Part shown: piece by piece, positions 12,953-20,320 of the stretch
How the letters are laid out: the number at the start of each line of letters is the position of its first letter
Position numbering within the stretch: position 1 is the first letter of the stretch
From: Planctomycetota bacterium
Lineage (GTDB): Bacteria; Planctomycetota; Planctomycetia; Gemmatales; Gemmataceae
Length of the DNA stretch: 35,683 nucleotides
Direction of reading: 5' to 3'
Assembly (NCBI GenBank): GCA_016177925.1
Contig: JACOUH010000119.1
Coordinates: 1 to 35,683, forward strand
Translations under genes and position numbers: made by a program
Notes under the pieces: model-generated
Database searches by the model: none
What the model was told of the DNA's origin: nothing
The model's input: only the letters and a program-made list of their open reading frames with translations

Positions 12953-15910
12953 ATGATGATGCCCCAGCAGTTCATCGCCAAGTGGAAGCAAGTCGACCTC
13001 ACCGAGCGGAGCGCTTACCAGCAGCACTTCCTCGACTTGTGCGAGATGCTCGGCCAGCCGAAGCCGGCCGACGTGGACCCCAAGGGCGAGTTCTACACGT
13101 TCGAGAGGGGCGTCGAGAAGACCAGCGGGGGCAAGGGTTGGGCCGACGTGTGGCTGCGAGGCTTCTTCGGCTGGGAGTACAAGGGCAAGCACAAGGACCT
13201 GAAGGCCGCCTATCAGCAGTTGTTGCTGTACCGCGAGGCCCTGGAGAACCCGCCGCTTCTGGTCGTCTGTGACCTCAACCGATTCGAGATCCATACCAAC
13301 TTCACCGGCACCGCCAAGGAGGTTCATGCCTTCGACCTTGATGGCCTTGCTGACCCGGTGAACCTGCAACGGCTGCGGCATGTCTTCACCGACCCCGAAG
13401 CGCTGCGACCGGGGAAGACGCAGAAGGCGGTTACCGAGGAAGTGGCTGCCCGGTTCGGCCGGCTGGCCGCCGGCCTGGGTGGCCGCGGTATCCCACCCCA
13501 GCAGGCCGCCCACTTCCTCATGAAGCTGATGTTCTGCATGTTCGCGGAAGATGTCGAGTTGCTCCCCCGTGCCCTGTTCGCCCGCACCGTCGCCAACAGC
13601 AACAAGGACCCGGCCCGACTGTCAAAATTGCTGAAGGGGCTGTTCCGGTCGATGGAGACGGGCGAGCCGTTCGGGGCCGACTCCATCGACCGCTTCAACG
13701 GCGGGCTGTTCTCCGACAGCGACACCATTGACCTGCTGCCGCAAGAGATCGAGGAGCTGCACCAGGCCGCCGGTTGCGACTGGTCCTCAGTCGAGCCGAC
13801 CATCTTCGGCACCCTCTTCGAGCGTTCCCTCGACCCGACCAAGCGGTCGCAGATCGGGGCGCACTACACCAGCCGCGAGGACATCGAAACGGTCCTGCGG
13901 CCCGTCCTGCTCACCCCGCTGCGGCACGAGTGGGAACAGGTCAGGGAAGAGGCCGATGAACTATGGATCAAGGTGCAGGCGGAAGCCGGCAAGGACCGCA
14001 AGCGACGCACCGACTCGAAGGCCCGGCGAGACTTTGACCGGCTCATCGGCGACTTTGCCGAGCGACTGGCTCACCTCAAGGTTCTCGACCCGGCGTGCGG
14101 CTCGGGCAATTTCCTGTACGTCGCCATCCGCCTGTTGCTCGAGCTGGAGAAAGAAGTCCTCACCTACGCCAGCGAGCGCGGGCTGTCTCGCTATCCGTTG
14201 GTGAGCCCCACGCAGCTGCACGGTCTGGAGATCAACGACTATGCCCAGCAGCTGGCGCAAGTCGTCGTCTGGATCGGCTACCTGCAATGGCGACATTTCA
14301 ACGGCTACCAGATCGCGCGTGATCCCGTCCTCGACCCCATCGAAACGATCCGCCACACCGATGCCGTCGTCGACCAGTCCGACCCGGCAAACCCGAGGGA
14401 GCCTGAATGGCCGGCAGCGGAATTCATCGTCGGCAACCCGCCATTCCTGGGTAACAAGCTGTTCCGGTCCAAGCTCGGGGATGAGTACGCGGAGGCGCTC
14501 TGGAAGGTGTACGGGGATCGACTGCCGGCCATGTCCGACCTGTCCTGCTACTGGTTCGAGAAGGCCCGGGCGATGATCGAGGCCGGGCCGACGAAGCGCG
14601 CCGGATTGCTCGCCACGACCGGTATCAAGCAGGTCGGCGGTCGGAAGGTGCTGGAGCGGATCTGCGAAACGGGGCGCATCTTCTTCGCGGAGCCCGATCG
14701 TCCGTGGCTCTTGGAGGGAGCCGCGCTCCGGATCGTCATGGTCGGCTGGTCGGCGGCTGGCGACGGAACCCAGCCAGTGCTGGACGGCAAGGAGGTCGAT
14801 GCGATCGGCCCGGACCTGACGGCGGGTATGGCGACCGCTACGACCCGGCCGCTGGTTGCGAACGCTCGGCTGTGCTTCATGGGAACGACCAAGGTCGGCG
14901 ACTTCGACATTGAACACGCGGTCGCCGTCAAGATGCTCGCCGATCCCAACCCGCACGGCAAGCCAAATAGCGACGTGCTCCGGCCGTTTCGGAACGGCAG
15001 CGATCTCGTGCAACAGTCGTCAAATCGGTGGATCATTGACTTCGGCACGAACCGCTCGGAGGACAATGCCGCACTGTACATGAAGCCGTTTGAATGCCTC
15101 GTGGCATATGTGAAACCGGAGCGCCAGAAGAATGCCCGGAAGAGCCGGGCGAAGCGTTGGTGGCTGCTAGGCGAGACACTGCCAGCGTTCCGGAGTGCGG
15201 TCGCCAATCTGACTCGGTACATCGGCACCGCTCGCGTGGCGAAACACCGCATCTTCGTCTGGCTAGACACGGTGGTCCTGCCCGACTCGAAGGTGATCGC
15301 GATCGCGTTCGAGGACGACTACCACTTCGGGGTCATTCACTCCCGCGCCCACGAAGTCTGGTCATTAAAGTTCGGGGCGAAGCACGGTGGGGAACGGCCG
15401 ACATACAACCCCGACACTTGTTTCCTGACGTTCCCCTTCCCCAAGCCGGCCGACGCCCAGCGAGACGCCATCGCCGCTGCTGCAAAGGAACTCGATACCC
15501 TCCGCAACAACTGGCTGAACCCGCCCGAGTGGACGCGGCAAGAGGTGTTGACGTTCCCCGGCTCGGCAGATGGCCCGTGGGCGCGCTTCGTCTCCGAGCC
15601 CGACTCACGCGGCATCGGGACCGTCCGCTACCCGCGGTCCGTCGCCAAGGACGACCAGGCCGCAAGGGAGTTGGTCAGGCGAACGCTGACCAAGCTCTAC
15701 AACGAGATGCCGAGCTGGCTGGAGCAGGCCCACCGCAAGCTGAACGAGGCCGTGTTTGCGGCGTACGGCTGGCCCGCTGCCCTGACGGACGAAGAACTGC
15801 TCGGTCGGCTCTTGGAGCTAAACCTTCAGCGGGCGAGGGTGGTTGGCGAAGCGGATGTTCCCGCCGACCCCTCCGCAGACGACGGGGAGAGCGAACCCGA
15901 AGACGATTAG
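12953..15910 (+). CDS. MmeI-like type IIL restriction-modification enzyme (fused nuclease and adenine methyltransferase)
   Basis: A 985-residue protein starting with three consecutive ATG codons. The N-terminal nuclease domain holds Asp65, then nine residues, then Glu75-Tyr-Lys77 (ADVWLRGFFGWEYKGK). This is the D-X9-ExK spacing known for MmeI, so the cleavage centre looks complete. A helical spacer follows (~160-370). The methyltransferase core has motif I LDPACGSGNFLYVA (DPACGSG 379-385) and motif IV NPPF (495-498), typical of N6-adenine enzymes. The C-terminal ~350 residues would hold the target-recognition domain (motifs around NSDVLRPFRNGSDL and 'IFVWLDTVVLPDSKVIAI'). Enzymes of this class methylate one strand and cut some 20 bases away, so a single gene can be a whole system. 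No separate specificity, methylase or helicase gene lies nearby. Confidence 0.88.
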   Translation: MMMPQQFIAKWKQVDLTERSAYQQHFLDLCEMLGQPKPADVDPKGEFYTFERGVEKTSGGKGWADVWLRGFFGWEYKGKHKDLKAAYQQLLLYREALENPPLLVVCDLNRFEIHTNFTGTAKEVHAFDLDGLADPVNLQRLRHVFTDPEALRPGKTQKAVTEEVAARFGRLAAGLGGRGIPPQQAAHFLMKLMFCMFAEDVELLPRALFARTVANSNKDPARLSKLLKGLFRSMETGEPFGADSIDRFNGGLFSDSDTIDLLPQEIEELHQAAGCDWSSVEPTIFGTLFERSLDPTKRSQIGAHYTSREDIETVLRPVLLTPLRHEWEQVREEADELWIKVQAEAGKDRKRRTDSKARRDFDRLIGDFAERLAHLKVLDPACGSGNFLYVAIRLLLELEKEVLTYASERGLSRYPLVSPTQLHGLEINDYAQQLAQVVVWIGYLQWRHFNGYQIARDPVLDPIETIRHTDAVVDQSDPANPREPEWPAAEFIVGNPPFLGNKLFRSKLGDEYAEALWKVYGDRLPAMSDLSCYWFEKARAMIEAGPTKRAGLLATTGIKQVGGRKVLERICETGRIFFAEPDRPWLLEGAALRIVMVGWSAAGDGTQPVLDGKEVDAIGPDLTAGMATATTRPLVANARLCFMGTTKVGDFDIEHAVAVKMLADPNPHGKPNSDVLRPFRNGSDLVQQSSNRWIIDFGTNRSEDNAALYMKPFECLVAYVKPERQKNARKSRAKRWWLLGETLPAFRSAVANLTRYIGTARVAKHRIFVWLDTVVLPDSKVIAIAFEDDYHFGVIHSRAHEVWSLKFGAKHGGERPTYNPDTCFLTFPFPKPADAQRDAIAAAAKELDTLRNNWLNPPEWTRQEVLTFPGSADGPWARFVSEPDSRGIGTVRYPRSVAKDDQAARELVRRTLTKLYNEMPSWLEQAHRKLNEAVFAAYGWPAALTDEELLGRLLELNLQRARVVGEADVPADPSADDGESEPEDD

Positions 15911-15923
15911 CAGTCGTTTCAAT

Positions 15924-15973
15924 ACCAGCCCCGAGCGCCAGCGAGGGGCCCCTCGCTGGCGCTCGGGGCTGGT
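15924..15973. repeat. Perfect 50-bp palindrome after the type IIL gene
   Basis: Two 25-base arms meet at 15948/15949 without mismatch; the arm begins ACCAGCCCCGAGCGCCAGCG. Outside it, GTTTCAA (15916 on) and TTGAAAC (about 15983-15989) form a second, outer inverted pair. It lies 13 bases after the stop codon and could terminate transcription as a hairpin, but it lacks a T-run. Confidence 0.9.
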
Positions 15974-16000
15974 AAACAGGAGTTGAAACCGCCCGCTTCT

Positions 16001-16070
16001 TAGCAGTCAACCGCGTAGCGGGCAATCTGCTCGGGATCGCCCTCGACGCCGAGGCCCGGCCGACTCGGGG
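16001..16070 (-). repeat. Detached copy of the 3' end of the racemase-family gene
   Basis: Read on the minus strand these ~70 bases encode SRPGLGVEGDPEQIARYAVD-Cys and a stop, matching the last residues of the gene ending at 17122 except Ser for Thr. The DNA differs at about seven positions, several of them silent. The copies lie 1.1 kb apart in direct orientation and bracket the sigma fragment and the HEPN/MNT pair. Confidence 0.85.
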
Positions 16071-16207
16071 TCGAGCCGCAACTCGACGAAGGAACGCAGG
16101 CCGGCACGGTGCCGCTCCAGGAGCCGCTCGCGCGCGGCCTCGTCGCCCTCGCTGACCTGGTCCAGCAGGACCAGCGTCTCGCGAGAGTCCGGTTCGGGCT
16201 CTGACAT
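16007..16207 (-). pseudogene. Truncated RNA polymerase sigma factor (ECF-like) N-terminus
   Basis: From ATG 16207, with GGAGGACACT immediately before it, the frame encodes SRETLVLLDQVSEGDEAARE and RLLERHRAGLRSFVELRLDP. This is the opening of the large planctomycete ECF-type sigma-factor families (start of region 2). Homology ends abruptly at about 16070, where the DNA becomes the detached 3' end of the racemase-family gene. The frame then reads out-of-phase residues to a stop at 16007. Sigma regions 2 (most) and 4 are missing, so it cannot work as a sigma factor. The start signals remain intact, so a ~66-residue peptide could still be made. Confidence 0.7.
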
Positions 16208-16359
16208 AGTGTCCTCCACAAGAACTTACCTGCAACTTTCCGCCGAGTGTGACACCCCCGCCCCCGCACAACCCGCAAAGTGTTCAGAGCGAGAGTTGCA
16301 GTGATAACCCAGGCTTGCCCGGAGCATCCAGATCCGACCGTCGCGCCAGGCAGGGGGCG

Positions 16360-16365
16360 TATAAT
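16360..16365 (+). promoter_or_regulatory. TATAAT -10 box giving a probable leaderless toxin-antitoxin mRNA
   Basis: A perfect TATAAT lies seven bases before the ATG at 16372. Transcription would begin at or within a base or two of the start codon, and no ribosome-binding sequence lies between. No convincing -35 box is seen 17 bases upstream (ACCGTC). Confidence 0.5.
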
Positions 16366-16371
16366 AGCACC

Positions 16372-16917
16372 ATGAGCAAGAAACGTCCTGTTCCTGTGCC
16401 GTACGTTCAGCCGTACCGCTATCCTTCGCCGAACATCCCGCTCTCGGCGATCCGGCGGTTAGCCCGCCAGATTGCCGAACGATTCCGGCCGGACAAGATC
16501 ATCCTGTTCGGTTCCTATGCTTACGGCACGCCCCATGAGGAGAGCGACGTCGATCTGATGGTCATCATGCCGACGCGCAATGTCATCGATCAGGCCATCC
16601 GCATCGATCTCGCGTTCGAGCGTGAGTTCGCGCTCGACGTCCACGTCCGAACGCCCTACCAGATCAAGCGAGGGCTGAAGGAGGGGGACTGCGATTGGTT
16701 CCTGCGCGAGGTCATGGAAAAGGGCAAGGTGCTCTATGAAGCGCCAGACGGCTCAGTGGGTGAAAAAGGCCGAAGAGGACGCGGCCTCGGCAAGGGCGCT
16801 GGCCGTACAAAAGCCGCCTCCCCGAGACGCGGTGTGCTTCCACTGTCAGCAGGCAGCGGAGAAATATCTGAAAGCCCTCCTCCAAGAATCCGGCGCCCCC
16901 GTGCCAAGGACGCATGA
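16372..16917 (+). CDS. MNT-type nucleotidyltransferase (antitoxin of HEPN/MNT pair)
   Basis: A 181-codon frame. Residues ~22-125 are a minimal nucleotidyltransferase: IILFGSYAYGTPHEESDVDL gives the GS...DxD active site (Gly47-Ser48, Asp59, Asp61), with a third Asp in 'ALDVHV' (Asp89). MNT proteins neutralise partner HEPN ribonucleases, in known cases by AMPylating the toxin. The natural domain ends near 'KVLYEA'. Beyond that the frame runs on for ~57 low-complexity residues that are simply the HEPN gene in another phase, so a stop codon has probably been lost. The overlap with the next gene is 182 bases instead of the usual few. The start follows a TATAAT box with no leader. Confidence 0.85.
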   Translation: MSKKRPVPVPYVQPYRYPSPNIPLSAIRRLARQIAERFRPDKIILFGSYAYGTPHEESDVDLMVIMPTRNVIDQAIRIDLAFEREFALDVHVRTPYQIKRGLKEGDCDWFLREVMEKGKVLYEAPDGSVGEKGRRGRGLGKGAGRTKAASPRRGVLPLSAGSGEISESPPPRIRRPRAKDA

Positions 16918-17119
16918 CATGGAGGATCTTCTCGACCTGCTCTTGCCCCACGACCGCACGCTGGCGCCGCTCCGGCGCAGCGTGGCGAGCCTCACGAAGT
17001 TCGCCGTGGAGTACCGCTATCCCGGTGTGCGGGCGACGACGCGACAGATGCAGTCGGCCTTGAGGGTTGCCGAGCGCGTTCGTCGGGAAGCGCGCGCTCG
17101 GCTCGGCCTGCCGCCGTGA
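16736..17119 (+). CDS. HEPN domain protein (toxin of HEPN/MNT pair)
   Basis: A 127-residue all-helical protein. The opening MKRQTAQWVKKAEEDAASAR, then FHCQQAAEKYLKALLQE, then THDMEDLLDLLLP and 'VEYRYPG' is the standard HEPN (PF05168-type) pattern. Proteins of this kind are ribonucleases or RNA-binding toxins and are paired with MNT partners. The ATG lies inside the MNT frame (its TATGAAG covers the Tyr-Glu codons), so translation is probably coupled. The catalytic Arg-His motif seen in HepT is not clear to me, so toxicity is uncertain. It ends three bases before the stop of the convergent racemase-family gene. Confidence 0.85.
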   Translation: MKRQTAQWVKKAEEDAASARALAVQKPPPRDAVCFHCQQAAEKYLKALLQESGAPVPRTHDMEDLLDLLLPHDRTLAPLRRSVASLTKFAVEYRYPGVRATTRQMQSALRVAERVRREARARLGLPP

Positions 17120-17121
17120 CG

Positions 17122-18204
17122 CTAGCAGTCGACCGCGTAGCGGGCAATTTGCTCGGGATCGCCCTCGACGCCAAGGCCGGGCCGTGTCGGGACGGCGATG
17201 CGGCCGCGCACGATCGGCAGCGGCTCGATGGTGATGTCGCGCTCGACGCCGTAATAGGTGCTGTCGTTGGCGAGCGAGTAAGCGGGACATGCGGCGGCGA
17301 CGTGGACCATCGCGGCGGTCTTCGGGCCGAGGTCGTGGCCGCAGTGCATGATGCACGGGATGCCCGCCGCCTCGCAGACGTGGCCGATCTTGACACACGG
17401 CCCGATGCCGCCGGCCTGCGGTGTGTCCGGCAGAATGAACGCCGCCGCGCCGGCCTTCAGGATTTCCCACACGCTCGCCGGGTCGGTCACGCTCTCGTTG
17501 AGGGCGATCGGCGTCCGCGTCTGGCGGCGCAGCCAGGCTGCATCGGCCAGCGGTTCGGCGGGGATCGGCTGCTCGAAGTACTCAAGATCGTACTCCTCCA
17601 GCCGTCGCGCCAGCTCCGCCGCCTGCTGCGGCGTGTACGCCCGGTTCGGATCGATGCGCAGCTTCAGCCGCCCGCCGACCGCGTCGCGGACGCCCCGCAC
17701 CATGTCGAGGTCTTCCTGCATGTCGGAGCCGGCCTTGGTCTTGAGCGTCGTGTAGCCCTGCTCGACGTAGTATCGAGCCATCTCGCCAGCCCGCTCATAC
17801 GACTGGATTCCCATGCACGCCGCCAGTTCGACCTCGGGCCGGATGATGCCGCCCAAGAGGACCGCCAGCGGCAACCCCGCCGCCTTGCCGCGCAGGTCCC
17901 ACAGGGCCATCTCGACGCCCGACTTCAACCGCGTCTCGAAGGGACATTCGCGGTGGTACAACTCTATATTGAGCGGGTCGCGGCCGGCCAGCCATTCCTG
18001 CGCTTTCTGCTCCATACGGCGTGCGCTGACATTGGGGAGGAAGTTGACATTGTGCTCGCCCCAGCCGGCGAGGCCCTCGTCGGTGTCGACGCGGATGATG
18101 GCGCTGCGCGTCGTGGAACTGGTACGGATGTGCGAGCGGTACGGCGCCACCGGCGCGACCTGCGGGACCTCGACGACGGTAATGCGGACGCGGGTGATCT
18201 TCAT
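17122..18204 (-). CDS. Mandelate racemase / muconate lactonizing enzyme family protein
   Basis: A 360-residue enolase-superfamily enzyme. The capping domain is residues 1-125. In the barrel, Lys155-Thr-Lys157 gives the KxK base. Asp185 (RIDPN), Glu211 (FEQP) and Glu237 (NES) bind Mg2+. Asp260 and His287 in 'MHCGHD' resemble the His-Asp dyad of the mandelate-racemase subgroup. Such enzymes abstract a proton next to a carboxylate, for example in acid-sugar dehydration. The substrate here cannot be named. The ATG has AGAGGAGC upstream. The last 22 codons are duplicated 1.1 kb away at 16001-16070. No sugar-acid genes adjoin it. Confidence 0.9.
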   Translation of the reverse strand: MKITRVRITVVEVPQVAPVAPYRSHIRTSSTTRSAIIRVDTDEGLAGWGEHNVNFLPNVSARRMEQKAQEWLAGRDPLNIELYHRECPFETRLKSGVEMALWDLRGKAAGLPLAVLLGGIIRPEVELAACMGIQSYERAGEMARYYVEQGYTTLKTKAGSDMQEDLDMVRGVRDAVGGRLKLRIDPNRAYTPQQAAELARRLEEYDLEYFEQPIPAEPLADAAWLRRQTRTPIALNESVTDPASVWEILKAGAAAFILPDTPQAGGIGPCVKIGHVCEAAGIPCIMHCGHDLGPKTAAMVHVAAACPAYSLANDSTYYGVERDITIEPLPIVRGRIAVPTRPGLGVEGDPEQIARYAVDC

Positions 18205-18624
18205 GGGTGCTCCTCTGTGGCGAGTGGGGGCGATCGCAGACAGGTTACACGATGCGGGGCGAGAATCTCATGCGAAAAACGCCGGCGCGTCGGGTATCCT
18301 GTCGTTCACCCCGTCCGTTGTGAAGTTCGCCCGAACCCGGTCCCGCTGTTGGGTGACTTATTTTGCAGTGGGCGTTGCCCGCGCCAGCATTGACGCTCGT
18401 TCAGGCGCCCGGAAGAATGGCAACAGGGGGTCCCCGGTCGTGGGGCGGTCGTGGGGCAGGCTTCCAGCCTGCCAAGGCAGCGGCAGGCTGGAAGCCTGCC
18501 AAGGCAGCGGCAGGCTGGAAGCCTGCCCCACGGCTGGAATTGACACGCCGGGCCGCCCCGGTAGAATCCGTGACTCACCGCGAGTCACCTCGACGCTCCA
18601 CACCGTCAAAGGAACGCACACGAC
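18205..18624. other. Repeat-bearing gap upstream of lysS
   Basis: This 420-base gap between the divergent racemase-family gene and lysS has no credible gene. Its middle (18453-18530) holds three copies of a 19-bp palindrome. The flanks contain no promoter I would defend. AAAGGAA about 11 bases before the lysS GTG is the likely ribosome site. Confidence 0.7.
18453..18530. repeat. Three tandem 19-bp palindromic units
   Basis: The unit GGCAGGCTGGAAGCCTGCC occurs three times, each pair separated by AAGGCAGC. The first copy is inverted relative to the other two (GGCAGGCTTCCAGCCTGCC). Any two copies can pair with each other as well as fold alone. The short 8-base spacers rule out CRISPR. Confidence 0.88.
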
Positions 18625-20223
18625 GTGTCCGCACCACAAGACCCTTACGAGGCCGCACGTGCCGAGAAGCTGCGGCACATCGAGAACCTGGGCGTCGATC
18701 CCTGGGGGGGCCGCTTCGATGGGCACGTCCCCATCGAAACCGTGCTGGCCCTGCCGGCCGACCTCCCCCAGGGCCAGCGGCCGTGCGTCCGCAGCGCCGG
18801 CCGCATCGTGGCTCGCCGCACCGGCGGGAAGCTCCACTTCCTCGACGTCCTGGACTGGTCCGGCAAGCCCGTGACGCGGCGAACCGAGGGCGTCGAGGGC
18901 AAGCACGAGGCCGTCGAGTATCAGGCCCTGTCCAGCCGCGTCCAGGTGATGATTGGCGCCCGGCAAGTGGGCGAGACGGGATGGAAGCTCGCCCAGGAAC
19001 TCGACCTCGGCGACCTGATCGGCGTCGACGGCACCTTCGGCAAGACGCGGACCGGCGAGCCGACGGTTTTCGCGGAGGGCCTGACGTTCCTTGGCAAGTC
19101 GTTGCTGCCGCACCCCGAAAAGATCCACGGCGTCCACGACATCGAAATCCGCCTGCGCCACCGCTACCTCGACCTGATCTATAGCCCCGAGACGCTCGAC
19201 CGCACGCTCAAGCGTGTGAAGGTCCTCCGCACCATGCGCAGCCTCCTCGACGGCGAGGGCTACGTCGAGGTGGAGACGCCGACGCTGCACGCCATCGCCG
19301 GCGGCGCCGCGGCGCGGCCGTTCATCACGCATCACAACGCCCTGGACATCGACCTGTACCTGCGCATCGCCCTGGAGCTGCATCTGAAGCGCCTGCTGGT
19401 CGGCGGCATCGAGAAGGTCTACGAGATCGGCCGGGTGTTCCGCAACGAGGGCATCGACGCGCGGCACAACCCGGAATTCACCATGTTAGAACTGTACCAG
19501 GCGTACGGTAACTACGAGACGATGATGGACCTGACCGAACGCCTGATCGTCGCCTGCGTCGACGCCCTCGGCGGAGGCCTCCGGCTGTCCTACGGCGACA
19601 AGTCCATTGACTTCACGCCGCCGTGGCAGCGCGGCCGCTATGCCGACCTGTTCCGCCAGCATGTCGGTGTGGCACTGGACGATCGCCCGGGCGTCGAGCA
19701 CAAGGCACTGGAGTCGAAGATCCCGCTGGAACTGCGCGACGAGAAAACCAAGACCGCGACCCCGAAGGCGCACGACGTCCTCGTCCACGAATTGTTCGAG
19801 CATCATGTCGAGGGCAAGTTGGCCGGGCCGGTGTTTGTCCACGACTACCCGGCGGCGCTTTGCCCGCTGACCAAGCGCAAGCGTGGCGAGCCGAGCATCG
19901 CGGAACGGTTCGAGTTGTACGTTCACGGGATGGAACTGGCCAACGCGTACACGGAGTTGAACGACCCGATCACGCAAGAGCAGACGTTCCGCACGCAGCT
20001 GGCGGGCCTGTCCGAGGAAGAGTCAATGGCGAAGATGGACGAGGATTTCGTGCGCGCGCTGAAGCACGGCATGCCGCCGGCTGGCGGGCTCGGCATCGGC
20101 ATCGACCGCCTCGTGATGCTGCTGACCAACACCCAGACCATCCGCGACGTGATCCTGTTCCCGCTCCTACGCCCTGAGAAGAAAGAAAGTAAGCCACAGA
20201 TGAACACAGATCAACACAGATGA
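18625..20223 (+). CDS. lysS: Lysine--tRNA ligase (class II)
   Basis: A 532-residue class II lysyl-tRNA synthetase that charges tRNA-Lys in the cytoplasm. The N-terminal anticodon-binding OB domain spans ~50-165 (AGRIVARRTGGKLHFLDVLD). The catalytic core has motif 2 'VFRNEGIDARHNPEFTMLE' (about 271-289) and motif 3 'GGLGIGIDRLVMLL' (about 489-502). The start is GTG at 18625. The natural C-terminus should be near LFPLLRPEKK; the last dozen residues (ESKPQMNTDQHR) are translated from the left arm of the palindromic repeat at 20192-20302. Family length is about 500, so this tail is an add-on. Confidence 0.95.
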   Translation: MSAPQDPYEAARAEKLRHIENLGVDPWGGRFDGHVPIETVLALPADLPQGQRPCVRSAGRIVARRTGGKLHFLDVLDWSGKPVTRRTEGVEGKHEAVEYQALSSRVQVMIGARQVGETGWKLAQELDLGDLIGVDGTFGKTRTGEPTVFAEGLTFLGKSLLPHPEKIHGVHDIEIRLRHRYLDLIYSPETLDRTLKRVKVLRTMRSLLDGEGYVEVETPTLHAIAGGAAARPFITHHNALDIDLYLRIALELHLKRLLVGGIEKVYEIGRVFRNEGIDARHNPEFTMLELYQAYGNYETMMDLTERLIVACVDALGGGLRLSYGDKSIDFTPPWQRGRYADLFRQHVGVALDDRPGVEHKALESKIPLELRDEKTKTATPKAHDVLVHELFEHHVEGKLAGPVFVHDYPAALCPLTKRKRGEPSIAERFELYVHGMELANAYTELNDPITQEQTFRTQLAGLSEEESMAKMDEDFVRALKHGMPPAGGLGIGIDRLVMLLTNTQTIRDVILFPLLRPEKKESKPQMNTDQHR

Positions 20224-20302
20224 AGAAAAGATAAGAATGGGTAAGGAAGAGAAGTCTCTTCTTTTCTTCCTCATCTGTGTTGATCCGTGTTCATCTGTGG
20301 CT
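20192..20302. repeat. Inverted repeat spanning the lysS stop and the permease leader
   Basis: The left arm AGCCACAGATGAACACAGAT (continuing CAACACAGATGAAG) is answered near-perfectly at 20261-20302 (ATCTGTGTTGATCCGTGTTC...GTGGCT). The ~30-base purine-rich spacer carries its own AAGAAAAG/CTTTTCTT pairing. The left arm encodes the last residues of LysS. The right arm would encode a false N-terminal extension (FLICVDPCSSVANSF) if the permease were started at 20237. To my knowledge this sequence type is widespread in planctomycete and related genomes. Confidence 0.9.
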
Positions 20303-20320
20303 AATTCTTTTGAGGTAGCC

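Noticed and set aside
18453..18530. Repeats upstream of lysS considered as CRISPR
   Set aside because: Spacers are only 8 bases and identical, and one unit is inverted.
20237..20320. Upstream extension of the ABC permease to 20237
   Set aside because: These codons are the right part of an inverted repeat, and the ATG at 20321 starts the canonical permease N-terminus.
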